Shown one piece after another: positions 53,797-62,178 of a stretch of 64,000 nt of DNA. Positions within the stretch are counted from its first letter, which is position 1, and every line of letters begins with the position of its first letter. The notes under the pieces were generated by a model. That model made no database searches and was not told the origin of the DNA. It worked only from the letters and a program-made list of their open reading frames with translations. The translations under genes were made by a program, and so were the position numbers. The stretch is taken from positions 1,674,001 through 1,738,000 of the forward strand of contig OZ241182.1 of NCBI GenBank assembly GCA_965199595.1. Reading direction: 5' to 3'. Source of the DNA: JBBROS01 sp965199595. Its GTDB lineage: Bacteria; Pseudomonadota; Alphaproteobacteria; Acetobacterales; Acetobacteraceae.

Positions 53797-54014
53797 GCGG
53801 GTTCCTTGGCGGTGCGGGGTGCCGCGGCGGGGCGCGCTGCATCCCGCTGCGCGCCGGTCCAGCCCAGCAGGCTTGCGGCGTCGCTCTGCGCGACGGGGGG
53901 GAGGAGCCGCTTGCCGCCATCCACGGCGATGCGCTCGCCAGTGGCCCGGCCCAGCCCGGTGCCGCCCCCGGTGACCAGCACGCGGCGGCCGGCCAGCAGG
54001 TCAGGCGCGACCAT
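53793..54014 (-). pseudogene. SDR gene with large internal in-frame deletion
   Basis: 73 codons: DLLAGRRVLVTGGGTGLGRA is a normal SDR cofactor-binding start, and TGERIAVDGGKRLLPP is a normal SDR C-terminal end (the GxxIxVDGG motif), joined with nothing between. About 200 residues, including Asn, Ser, Tyr and Lys of the active site, are missing without loss of frame. The start at 54,014 overlaps the CoA-transferase stop by 14 bp and the end overlaps the dehydrogenase start. The product cannot be an SDR enzyme, but the deletion leaves the operon's translational coupling intact. Confidence 0.75.
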
Positions 54015-55116
54015 CGCGCTCCCCCAGGGCGGGTGCGGCGCTGCGCATGGCCGGCCGCGCGCCATCGAAGCTGAGCGGGAACCCGATCGTCGGGATGTCC
54101 AGGCCCGGCACCGTCTGCAACATGCCGAGCGCCCGCACCTGCGGGTCATCCAGCAGCGAGGCGATGTCGTTGATCGGGGCGAAGGGCACGCCCGCGGCGT
54201 TGAACAGCGCCGACCAGTGGGCTGAGGGCCGGGTCCGCATCACCGCGGCGATGGCGGCGATCACCTCGGCCTTGTGCGCGACCCGCCCGGCATTGTCGGC
54301 ATACCGGGGATCGGCGGCCCATTCGGGGTGGCCCAGCACATGCGCCAGCTTCGCGAACAGCCGGTCGTTCGCCGCCGCCACCACCAGCTCGCGGTCCGCG
54401 GTCGGCAGCGCCTCGAACACCACCAGCTTCGGGTTGCCGGTGCGGTCGCGGGCCGGGATGCTGCCCGATTTCGCGAATGCGGCGAAGGGCACCGCCATCC
54501 AGCCGAGCGCGGTCTCCAGCAGGGAGGCGTCCACCACGGCACCCTCGCCGGTCGTGTGCCGGCGGAACAGCGCCGCCACGCAGCCCAGCGCCGCCCAGAG
54601 GCCGGAGCCGAGATCCAGCACCTGCACCCCCACGCGCGACGGCGGGCCGTCCGCACACCCGTTCAGGCCGAACAGCCCGCTGAACGCCTGCACCATGGGC
54701 TCGTATCCAGGGTCCAGCCGCATGGGCCCGACCGCGCCGAAGGCCCAGAGCGAGCAGTACACCAGCCGCGGGTGCCGGGCCCGCAGCGTTGCGGCGTCGA
54801 ACCCCAGCGCATCCAGCGAGCCCGGCCGGAGGTTCTGCACCAGCACGTCGGCCCCGGCGATCAGCTCGTGCAGCACCGCCTGGTCCTCGGGCTGCTTCAG
54901 GTCGAGGGTGATGGTGCGCTTGTTGCGGTTGACGGTCTGGAAGGCGGTGGCGGCGCCGGCGGTGAAGGGCGGGCCCCAGCCGCGCGCGTCGTCACCGCCG
55001 GGCCGCTCGACCTTCAGCACGTCGGCGCCCAGCGTGGCCAGGATCTCCGCGGCGTAGGGGCCGCTGAGGTTCTGCGCCACCTCGATCACCTTGATACCTT
55101 CGAGTGGCAGCATCAA
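54001..55116 (-). CDS. Class III (CaiB/BaiF) CoA-transferase
   Basis: 371 residues. LEGIKVIEVAQNLSGPYAAE, then LATLGADVLKVERPGGDDAR (CoA site), NRNKRTITLDLKQPEDQ and VQVLDLGSGLWAALGCV with the catalytic-type Asp ~168. It transfers CoA to or between organic acids. Start overlaps the LivF stop (ATGA). Unlike the paralogue at 15,968 it belongs to the Liv/acyl-CoA block and probably activates the acid imported by that Liv system. Confidence 0.92.
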   Translation of the reverse strand: MMLPLEGIKVIEVAQNLSGPYAAEILATLGADVLKVERPGGDDARGWGPPFTAGAATAFQTVNRNKRTITLDLKQPEDQAVLHELIAGADVLVQNLRPGSLDALGFDAATLRARHPRLVYCSLWAFGAVGPMRLDPGYEPMVQAFSGLFGLNGCADGPPSRVGVQVLDLGSGLWAALGCVAALFRRHTTGEGAVVDASLLETALGWMAVPFAAFAKSGSIPARDRTGNPKLVVFEALPTADRELVVAAANDRLFAKLAHVLGHPEWAADPRYADNAGRVAHKAEVIAAIAAVMRTRPSAHWSALFNAAGVPFAPINDIASLLDDPQVRALGMLQTVPGLDIPTIGFPLSFDGARPAMRSAAPALGERDGRA

Positions 55117-55820
55117 ACCCCCAATCCGAAATACGCGCGGCGCAAGCCGTCATCCGCCCGCATCGCGTCCGGCGTGCCGCCAAAGGCGATGCGGCCGCCC
55201 TCCACGGTGAACACGCGGTCACCCAGCTCCAGGAACTTGGCGTTCTGCTCCGCCACCAGCATGGACACGCCCTGGGACCGGCACTGCGCCAGCGAGGCCA
55301 GCACGGTGGTGACCAGCAGCGGCGACAGCCCGGCGGAGGGCTCGTCCATCACCAGCAGCTTCGGCTCGGCCGCCAGCGCCTTGGCGACGCCGAGCATCTT
55401 GCGCTGCCCGCCGGAGAGCCCGCCCGCGGCCTGCCGCCGCTTCTCGACCAGGATGGGGAACAGCGCATAGAGCTGGGCACGGCGGCGCCGGGCCACGGCG
55501 CGGTCGACGAACAGGGCGCCGAGGCCGATGTTCTCCTCGACGGTCATGTCCGGGAACACGCCGAGTTCCGACATGTAGCTGATGCCCGCGCGCACCCGCC
55601 CCCGCGGCGAAAGCCGGGTGATGTCGGCGCCGGCGAACCGCATGGTGCCGCCCCGGGCCGGCAGCAGCCCGACCAGGCATTTCAGCAGCGTGGTCTTGCC
55701 GGCGCCGTTCGGGCCCAGCAGCACCACCGTCTCATTGGCCCGCACATCCAGGTCCACGCCCCACAGCACCTGGATGGAGCCATAGCCCGTCTCCAGGCCG
55801 GCGAGTTCCAGCAGGCTCAT
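55113..55820 (-). CDS. livF: Branched-chain amino acid-type ABC ATPase LivF
   Basis: 235 residues. VLLGPNGAGKTTLLKCLVGL (Walker A), LSGGQRKMLGVAKALAAEPK (signature), LLVMDEPSAGLSPLLV (Walker B). One of two separate ATPases in this operon, in contrast with the fusion at 34,318. Overlaps its neighbours at both ends by ATGA. Confidence 0.93.
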   Translation of the reverse strand: MSLLELAGLETGYGSIQVLWGVDLDVRANETVVLLGPNGAGKTTLLKCLVGLLPARGGTMRFAGADITRLSPRGRVRAGISYMSELGVFPDMTVEENIGLGALFVDRAVARRRRAQLYALFPILVEKRRQAAGGLSGGQRKMLGVAKALAAEPKLLVMDEPSAGLSPLLVTTVLASLAQCRSQGVSMLVAEQNAKFLELGDRVFTVEGGRIAFGGTPDAMRADDGLRRAYFGLGV

Positions 55821-56557
55821 GCCGCCACCGTCACGGCGGGCCGCACCGGGTCGGTCTGGCCCAGGAACACCTCGATCACCTGGGGGTTGCGCACCGCATC
55901 CCGCAGGCCGCCGCCGAAGATGGCCCGGCCCGCATTCATCACCACCACCCGATGCGTGATGCGGTCGATGAACGGCATCAGGTGCTCCACCACCACCAGG
56001 CCCATGCCGCTCTCCGCCAGGGCCCGCAGCCGCGTGGCGACCCGTTCCAGTTCGGTGGGGTTGAAGCCGCAGGCCAGCTCGTCCACCAGCAGCAGCCGGG
56101 GCCGGGTGGCAAGCGCCCGGGCCAGGTCCAGCATCTTCTGCTGCACGCTGGTCAGCTCGCCGGCCCGGCGCCGGGCGGTGGCGCCGCCCAGCTCCACGCT
56201 GTCCAGCACGGCATCGAGATCGGCCGGGCCTTCGGGACCGTAGGCGGCCACCTCCAGGTTCTGCCGCACGCTGAGGCTGGCGAAGGGCTTGGGCACCTGG
56301 AAGGTGCGGTTGATGCCGCGCGCCGCGCGCCGGTGGGCGGGCAGCGCGGTGACGGCGTCCCCGCCCAGCAGCACGGCACCGGCATCGGCGGGCAGCAGGC
56401 CGCTGACCACGTTGATGAAGGTGGTCTTGCCCGAGCCGTTCGGCCCGATCAGACCGACGATCTCGCCGGGCGCCACGCTCAGATCGACGCCGTCCAGCGC
56501 CTTGAAGCCGCCGAAGCGCTTCACGATCCCGGTGGCCTGCAGCAGGAGATCAGCCAC
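55817..56557 (-). CDS. livG: Branched-chain amino acid-type ABC ATPase LivG, with atypical signature
   Basis: 246 residues. GLIGPNGSGKTTFINVVSGL is Walker A; the region normally LSYGQQR reads LTSVQQKMLDLARALATRPR; Walker B is RLLLVDELACGFNPTELERV, with Leu in place of the usual Pro after DE. The substitutions preserve the Glu. It probably works with LivF as the heterodimeric motor. Confidence 0.9.
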   Translation of the reverse strand: MADLLLQATGIVKRFGGFKALDGVDLSVAPGEIVGLIGPNGSGKTTFINVVSGLLPADAGAVLLGGDAVTALPAHRRAARGINRTFQVPKPFASLSVRQNLEVAAYGPEGPADLDAVLDSVELGGATARRRAGELTSVQQKMLDLARALATRPRLLLVDELACGFNPTELERVATRLRALAESGMGLVVVEHLMPFIDRITHRVVVMNAGRAIFGGGLRDAVRNPQVIEVFLGQTDPVRPAVTVAA

Positions 56558-57500
56558 CCGGCACCGCCTGTTCGCGCCCCGGGCGGCGCCAGAGGCGGGG
56601 GATGGCCGCGAGCCCCTGCGGGAAGAACAGCACCAGCAGCATGATGAGCAGCCCGAAGGCCAGCTGGAAATACTGCGGCGCCGACACGCCGATCAGGTTG
56701 TAGAACCCATAGAGCAGCACGACGCCCAGCACCGGACCCACCAGAGTGCCGGCCCCGCCGAACAGGGTGAACACGATGGCGAAGATGCTGAAGTTGAGGT
56801 CGAACACCGCCTCCGGGAAGAAGGTGGAGGCCTGCCAGGCGAACACCGCGCCGATGCTGCCGGCCGCCAGTGCGGCAGCGAGCCAAACCACCAGGCGGCC
56901 CTGCACGATGTTGATCCCGGCCATGGCGGCGGCCACCGGGTTGTCCCGCGCCGCCTGCAGCTGCAGGCCGAAGCGGGAGTGCCGCAGCCAGGCCACCAGC
57001 GCCATGGTGAGCGCGAGGATGCCCAGGGCCAGGCCATAGGTGAGGTGCGGAGAATAGGGCGTGTCCAGCCGCACGCCGTAGGGTCCGCCGGTGGCGGGTT
57101 CGAGGTTGGGGTTGCCGACCAGGTGCAGCAGCGCCTCGGAGGCGGCGAGGCTGGCCAGGCCGAAATAGGCGCCCTGCAGCCGCAGCAGCGGGCTGAGCAG
57201 CAGGCCCACCAGCAAGGCCGCGGCCCCGCCGCCCGCCACGGCGGCCACTGGCGGCACCCCGGCCAGCTTCACCAGCATGGCAAAGCCATAGGCCCCGGCA
57301 CCGAAGAACCCGACATAGCCGAAGGGCAGATAGCCGCAGAAGCCGTAGGTCAGGTTCAGCCCTTGCGCCAGCACCATGAACACCACGAAGTTCAGCAGCA
57401 GCAGGCCGTTGTCATAGGCGAAGGGCAGCAGGGCGAACACCAGCACCAGCGGCGCCACCACCGCCAGGAGCTCGCCCCCGAAGCTGCGCACGTCAGGCAT
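56550..57500 (-). CDS. livM: Branched-chain amino acid-type ABC permease LivM
   Basis: 316 residues, about ten hydrophobic segments. VFMVLAQGLNLTYGFCGYLP, then FGYVGFFGAGAYGFAMLVKL is the LivM core and LQAARDNPVAAAMAGINIVQ the coupling loop. Overlaps livG by 8 bp and livH by 8 bp. Confidence 0.92.
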   Translation of the reverse strand: MPDVRSFGGELLAVVAPLVLVFALLPFAYDNGLLLLNFVVFMVLAQGLNLTYGFCGYLPFGYVGFFGAGAYGFAMLVKLAGVPPVAAVAGGGAAALLVGLLLSPLLRLQGAYFGLASLAASEALLHLVGNPNLEPATGGPYGVRLDTPYSPHLTYGLALGILALTMALVAWLRHSRFGLQLQAARDNPVAAAMAGINIVQGRLVVWLAAALAAGSIGAVFAWQASTFFPEAVFDLNFSIFAIVFTLFGGAGTLVGPVLGVVLLYGFYNLIGVSAPQYFQLAFGLLIMLLVLFFPQGLAAIPRLWRRPGREQAVPGG

Positions 57501-58368
57501 GCCGCACCTGCCGGCCCAGCAGCCCCGTGGGCCGCACCAGCAGCACGCCGATCAGCACCAGGTTCGGCAGCAGGTCGGCGAACGAGCTGAGATAGGTCTG
57601 CATCAGCATCAGCGACACACCGTAGATCGTGCCGCCCAGCACGGTGCCGAGCGGGTTGCCCAGCGAGCCGATGATGATGACGGCAAACGAGGTGAGGTCC
57701 AGCGGGATGCCCATCGACGGGGTGAACGACCCGAGCATGAAGGGCGCGAACACGCCGGCCACCGCGGCGAGCCCGGCGCCGACCCCGAAGGCGATGGCGG
57801 AGATGCGGTGGATGTCGATCCCGATTGCCAGCGCCTCCTCCCGCTGCGCCATGATCGCGCGGGTCTGCCGCCCCAACCTGGTGCGGTAGAGGTAGAGATA
57901 GACACCCGCCAGCATCAGCACCGAGACCCCGGCGGCATAGACCCAGGCAAACGGCACCGTCTGCCCCAGCAGCGGCACCGGGCCGCCGCCCAGCAGCCGG
58001 CTGGGGATGGACCGCTCCGTGTTGCCGAACAGCATGGAAACCGCAGCCTCGATCACCTGCGACAGCCCGAAGAACAGGATCAGTGACAGCATCTCCGGCT
58101 CCTTGGAGCGGAACAGCCGTGGGATCAGCAGGTAGTACACCGGGACGGCCAGCACGAAGAAGGCGGCGAAGCTGATGCCGATCACGGCCGGCACCGGCAG
58201 CCCCAGCCCACGCAGCAGCCAGAAGGCAGAGAAGGCGCCCAGCATGATGAAGTCGCCATGCGCCAGGTTCACGATGCGCATGACGCCGAACACCAGGTTC
58301 ATGCCCACGCCGACCAGGGCGAAATACAGCCCGAAGATCAAGCCGGTCGCGAGCGCATAGGCCAGCAT
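57493..58368 (-). CDS. livH: Branched-chain amino acid-type ABC permease LivH
   Basis: 291 residues. YFALVGVGMNLVFGVMRIVN then LAHGDFIMLGAFSAFWLL is the LivH N-terminal signature; MAQREEALAIGIDIHRISAI is the coupling loop. Starts four bases after the binding-protein stop, so the five transporter genes form one unit. Confidence 0.92.
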   Translation of the reverse strand: MLAYALATGLIFGLYFALVGVGMNLVFGVMRIVNLAHGDFIMLGAFSAFWLLRGLGLPVPAVIGISFAAFFVLAVPVYYLLIPRLFRSKEPEMLSLILFFGLSQVIEAAVSMLFGNTERSIPSRLLGGGPVPLLGQTVPFAWVYAAGVSVLMLAGVYLYLYRTRLGRQTRAIMAQREEALAIGIDIHRISAIAFGVGAGLAAVAGVFAPFMLGSFTPSMGIPLDLTSFAVIIIGSLGNPLGTVLGGTIYGVSLMLMQTYLSSFADLLPNLVLIGVLLVRPTGLLGRQVRHA

Positions 58369-58371
58369 GCC

Positions 58372-59655
58372 TCAGGGTGCCGGGTAGATCGGCTTGGCAG
58401 TGGCGAGATCGGCCGGCCATACGATGTTGAAGCCGAGCGCCTTGTCGATGGTGCTGGCCGGGGTGATGCCCGGCGTCGTCACCGGCACGATCTGGCCCAG
58501 CGGCAGGATCTCACCGCTCTGCGAGCCATCGGCCTCGAGCAGGAATGGCCCGGCCAGGGTCTGCAGCTTGCCCGACAGGGTGAATACCGCGCGCCGCAGC
58601 TCCAGCTGGTCCAGGCTCTCCGCCTCGGCCAGCGCCTTCTCGATCACCAGCCCGGTCTGGTATCCCGCCACCGCGTTCAGCCCGAACTCCACGCCCGGCA
58701 GCTTGCGGGTCTCGACCCAGTGCTCGAAGGCTTCCTTGAAGTGGTCGCGGTCCAGGCCGTAATTGACCTTGAACTCATAGACCGCCGGGCTGGCGAGGGC
58801 GAAGCTGTGGGTCAGCACGTCCGCCACCCCGTTGCTGCGCATCAGCGACATCTCGGTCAGGCCATAGCTGGTGAACAGGAACTTGAACTTGGTGTCGTTG
58901 TCCTGCATCGCGTGCAGGAAGGCGATCTCGTTGGCGGGATAGCCGAACTCCAGCAGCGCGTCGGGCCTTGCCGCGGCCACGTTGTTGACCAGCAGGGTAT
59001 AGTCCGTGGTGTTGACGGGCACGCCGCGGTCGAACACCAGCTTCAGCCCCGGCACCGCCTGCACCGCCTTGCGCACCGCGGCGGCCTGGAATGCCGTGTA
59101 GTCCGCGGTGGTGTAGAGCAGCGCCACGCTCTTGATGCCCAGCGCGGGCATCTGCGACACGAAATCCGCGATCGACTTGGGGTAACGGTCCGTCGCGGCC
59201 AGGCCCAGCAGGACGATGTACTTGTTGTCGGGCGTGAAGAAGTTGGGGCTGCTTCCCGTCACGTCCCACAGCAGCTGCTTGTTGTCCCGCGCGACCGGCA
59301 CCGCGGATGCGGTCATCACCGAGGTGCTGTCGGAAAGCAGGATGTCCACCTTGTCGCGGGTGATCAGCTGGTTGGTCAGGTTGCCGGCCAGCGACGGGGA
59401 GCTCTGGTCGTCATAGGAGATCAGCCGCACCGGGATCTTCTTGCCGAAGCCCTTGACGAACACGCCGCCGCCCTTGTTGATCCCGTCCGCCCACCACTCC
59501 ATCGCGGTGTGCAGCGGCACGGAGGCGCTGGAAAGCTGCCCCGACCCGGCATACAGCGTGCCGATCTTGATCTCGGACGGCGCCTCCGCCGCGACGGCGG
59601 CAGCGGTGGACAGCAGCACACACGCGGCAGCGCGCAACCAGGTAGCGATCGCCAT
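58372..59655 (-). CDS. Branched-chain amino acid-type ABC substrate-binding protein
   Basis: 427 residues. MAIATWLRAAACVLLSTAAA ending VAAEA is a signal peptide. IKIGTLYAGSGQLSSASVPL, then GKKIPVRLISYDDQSSPSLA, ILLSDSTSVMTASAVPVARD and AVAGYQTGLVIEKALAEAES fit Peripla_BP_6. First gene of the transporter set; 38 bp separate it from the IclR stop upstream. It should bind the small organic acid that the downstream CoA enzymes degrade. Confidence 0.9.
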   Translation of the reverse strand: MAIATWLRAAACVLLSTAAAVAAEAPSEIKIGTLYAGSGQLSSASVPLHTAMEWWADGINKGGGVFVKGFGKKIPVRLISYDDQSSPSLAGNLTNQLITRDKVDILLSDSTSVMTASAVPVARDNKQLLWDVTGSSPNFFTPDNKYIVLLGLAATDRYPKSIADFVSQMPALGIKSVALLYTTADYTAFQAAAVRKAVQAVPGLKLVFDRGVPVNTTDYTLLVNNVAAARPDALLEFGYPANEIAFLHAMQDNDTKFKFLFTSYGLTEMSLMRSNGVADVLTHSFALASPAVYEFKVNYGLDRDHFKEAFEHWVETRKLPGVEFGLNAVAGYQTGLVIEKALAEAESLDQLELRRAVFTLSGKLQTLAGPFLLEADGSQSGEILPLGQIVPVTTPGITPASTIDKALGFNIVWPADLATAKPIYPAP

Positions 59656-59693
59656 TCGTCTCTCCCTTCGATGGGCCTTTGCGGCCCTTGGCT

Positions 59694-60563
59694 TCAGGTT
59701 ACGCCGATCGCGCGCGGCGGCACCAGCGACATGCCCGGTTCGCCTTCGTTTTCACCATTATGAAGATCACGCTGGGACAGGCCCTCCACGATCTCCCGCA
59801 GCTTCCGCGCGATGCGGCCATGCATGGCCGTCAGCTCCGGCACGCTGCCCGCCGCCCCCAGCGCGCACCACCGTCCGCCGACCGGGTGCGGCACCGGCAT
59901 GGCGATCATGCCGACGCCGCGATGGAAGGTGTGGCGCGAGAAGGCGTGCCCGGCCCGGCGCACCTGGGCGATGATCCCGTGCAGCGCCTCGGCCGAGACG
60001 TGCAGCGCCGGGTCATGCTCCTTCGCGTTGACCCGGCGGCGCAGGCGCTCGATCTCGGCATCGTCGCGCAGGCTCAGCAGCGCCCAGCCCATGCCGCAGC
60101 GGGTGAGCGGCCGGATGGCGCCGGCGCGCAGGCGGTATGCCACGGGCCGCACCGCCTGCACGACGGTGAGATACTGGGCATGGATGTCGCTCTGCACGCC
60201 CAGCCCGACGGTGCCGCCGGTCAGCGCCCCCAGCGCCTCCAGCGCCTCCATGATCGGGCCATCGCGCCACACGGCGTCGTTCAGCCGGGTGCCCAGCGTG
60301 GTGATGCGGGCCGTCAGCGTGTAGCCCATCGTGTCGCGGTCGTAGTTGAGGTAGCCGAGCACCACCAGGCTTTTGAGCACCCCGCTGGCGCTGGAGAGCG
60401 GGTAGCCAAGCGCCGCCACCACCTCCTTCAGCCGCACCGGGCGGTCGCTGGCGTCCAGGTAGTCCAGCACCTCGAAGGTGCGCCGGATGGTCCGGTTGGC
60501 CTGCTCGGCCAAGGTCAGGCGGTCCGCAGCGGGATGGCGCCGGGCACCGCGGACCCGGTCCAT
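59694..60563 (-). CDS. IclR-family transcriptional regulator
   Basis: 289 residues. The winged-helix part is NRTIRRTFEVLDYLDASDRP, then VRLKEVVAALGYPLSSASGV and LKSLVVLGYLNYDRDTMGYT; the effector-binding domain has AVRPVAYRLRAGAIRPLTRC, then GMGWALLSL. The ATG at 60,563 overlaps the 3' end of the MmgE/PrpD gene by 49 bp; no other ATG precedes the HTH. IclR proteins sense aromatic or short-chain acids and probably regulate the transporter/CoA block immediately downstream on the same strand. Confidence 0.88.
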   Translation of the reverse strand: MDRVRGARRHPAADRLTLAEQANRTIRRTFEVLDYLDASDRPVRLKEVVAALGYPLSSASGVLKSLVVLGYLNYDRDTMGYTLTARITTLGTRLNDAVWRDGPIMEALEALGALTGGTVGLGVQSDIHAQYLTVVQAVRPVAYRLRAGAIRPLTRCGMGWALLSLRDDAEIERLRRRVNAKEHDPALHVSAEALHGIIAQVRRAGHAFSRHTFHRGVGMIAMPVPHPVGGRWCALGAAGSVPELTAMHGRIARKLREIVEGLSQRDLHNGENEGEPGMSLVPPRAIGVT

Positions 60564-61861
60564 AGCGCGTTCAGCAGCAGGGCCGGGTCGCCGGCCATGG
60601 CGGGGGCGGCCAGCTCCAGGAACTTGGCCGACAGCTCGTCATCCGAGAGCGGGTCGTCCGGGTCGCCCTTGCGGGTCGGCTGGAAGTGCTCGAGCACGCG
60701 GCCATCCTGCAGTGAGACGGTGACGCGGGCCGGACGGCGACGCGGGTAGGCGCAGGCCAGGTCCGGGGCGAGACTGACGGAGACGCGCTGCATCAGCGCG
60801 TGGAGCGCCGGGTCGGCCCGGTTCGCCGCGGTGAAGGCGGCAAGGCGCACGCCGCCCAGGCGGAGCATCGCGGCGACGCAGTATTGCACGCTGAACCGGG
60901 TCTCCGTCTCCGTTCGCGCACCTGGGCGGTCGCAGACGTCCTTGGTGGCGCCATAGCCGGCGACGTGGATATGGCTGATCTCCTCGGCAGCGAAGGGGTG
61001 TCGGGCCCGGAGCGCGTTCAGCGCGTCGAGCGCCGGGAAGATGTGGCCGCAGCAGCCGTGGTTCTTGATGGTGATGGCGGCGATGGCGAAGTCTTCGCCC
61101 AGACCGGCCAGGGCCTGGTCCCACTTGCCGGTGTCCTCGCTGGTGGCGGCGGCGAAGCCGGCCGGGCCATGCAGCACGTCGAGCGCGCCCGTGACCCCGG
61201 CCTGCGCCGCCAGCGCCGCCAGCACGCCGGCATCGGCCGCGTGCCCGGCGTGCATCGGCTTGCTCATGCCGTCGCCGCGGAACGCCTGCTGCAGCCCGCC
61301 CGCCATCGTCGCGGCCGTGGCGAGCGCATGCGCGATGCCGCTGGCGTCGCATCCCAGCAGCACGGCCGCGGCGGTGGCGGCGCCGAAGGTGCCGACGGTG
61401 CCGGTGGTGTGCCACATCCGGTAATGGCTGGGTTGCACCGCCATGCCGATGCGGCACGACACCTCGTAACCCGCGGCCACGGCGCGCAGCAGCGTCGCCA
61501 GGTCGGCCCCGCGGTCCTGAGCGATGGCCAGGGCCGCGGCGATGGTGGGGCTGCCGGGGTGGTAGCCGGAGTCCCGGTGGATGTCGTCGAACTCGACGGT
61601 ATGGCTGGCGATGCCGTTCAGCAGGGCGGCGTGGCGCACCGCGCCGGCCTGCCCGTCGGCGTAACATACGGCCCGGCCCGCGCCGCGCCCGGCTGCCAGG
61701 GCGGCTGCGAGCAGGGTGGCGGGCGGCTGCCGGGCGCCGGGCAGGGTGGTCGCCACCCAGTCGATCAGCGCCCGGCGCGCATGATGCTCCAGCCCTGCCG
61801 GAAGCGCCCGGGCGGACCAGGCGGCCGCGTGGGCCGCGAGGCGGAGCAGGGGGTTGTCCAC
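60515..61861 (-). CDS. MmgE/PrpD-family protein (2-methylcitrate dehydratase-like)
   Basis: 448 residues if the GTG at 61,861 is used. RALIDWVATTLPGARQPPAT, NGIASHTVEFDDIHRDSGYH (substrate loop), SCRIGMAVQPSHYRMWHTTG, GTFGAATAAAVLLGC, IKNHGCCGHIFPALDALNAL and RPARVTVSLQDG follow the MmgE/PrpD layout. The enzyme class dehydrates or isomerises hydroxy-tricarboxylates (2-methylcitrate, cis-aconitate), and many members have other hydroxy-acid substrates. The GTG follows a 20-codon upstream frame (61,929-61,867) by five bases, so the true start is uncertain. First gene of the long co-directional block. Confidence 0.85.
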   Translation of the reverse strand: MDNPLLRLAAHAAAWSARALPAGLEHHARRALIDWVATTLPGARQPPATLLAAALAAGRGAGRAVCYADGQAGAVRHAALLNGIASHTVEFDDIHRDSGYHPGSPTIAAALAIAQDRGADLATLLRAVAAGYEVSCRIGMAVQPSHYRMWHTTGTVGTFGAATAAAVLLGCDASGIAHALATAATMAGGLQQAFRGDGMSKPMHAGHAADAGVLAALAAQAGVTGALDVLHGPAGFAAATSEDTGKWDQALAGLGEDFAIAAITIKNHGCCGHIFPALDALNALRARHPFAAEEISHIHVAGYGATKDVCDRPGARTETETRFSVQYCVAAMLRLGGVRLAAFTAANRADPALHALMQRVSVSLAPDLACAYPRRRPARVTVSLQDGRVLEHFQPTRKGDPDDPLSDDELSAKFLELAAPAMAGDPALLLNALWTGSAVPGAIPLRTA

Positions 61862-61866
61862 CGCGC

Positions 61867-61929
61867 TCAGCCGCCGGCAGCGGGGCGGGGCACGGTCTGC
61901 CTCTGCGCATCGATGACGTTGAGATCCAT
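61867..61929 (-). other. Short upstream reading frame ahead of mmgE/prpD (leader or lost N-terminus)
   Basis: ATG 61,929 has an AGGAGA ribosome site (GCCAGGAGACC) nine bases upstream and reads MDLNVIDAQRQTVPRPAAGG before TGA, five bases before the GTG used by MmgE/PrpD. It could be a coupling leader or, with one base change, the native N-terminus of the dehydratase. The sequence alone cannot decide. Confidence 0.4.
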
Positions 61930-61992
61930 GGATGGAGGTCTCCTGGCAGACGACACTCTTGCGCCGGGGTCGCGGCACCACAACTTCGCAGA

Positions 61993-62023
61993 CCGCATGG
62001 CAACATGAGATTTCCTCATGCGG
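61993..62023. promoter_or_regulatory. Compound inverted repeats in mmgE/prpD - cytochrome b divergent region
   Basis: CCGCATG (61,993-61,999) pairs with CATGCGG (62,017-62,023), and within it CATGAG (62,004-62,009) pairs with CTCATG (62,015-62,020), all perfectly. The site lies between divergent genes. It is a candidate operator, possibly for the IclR protein, by position only. Confidence 0.45.
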
Positions 62024-62178
62024 CCGGCGTTTTGCGTGTCCGGCAGGCTGCGTGGTCCGGGCGGCTGCGCACCGAACGCGCGCCTGATGCTGCTGCAAAG
62101 ATCAAGCTGGATTCAGTCGCGCCCAGCAGCCACATTGGATGTACGCCGGGCATCCTCCTGCGCTGGGATTGAAACCTG

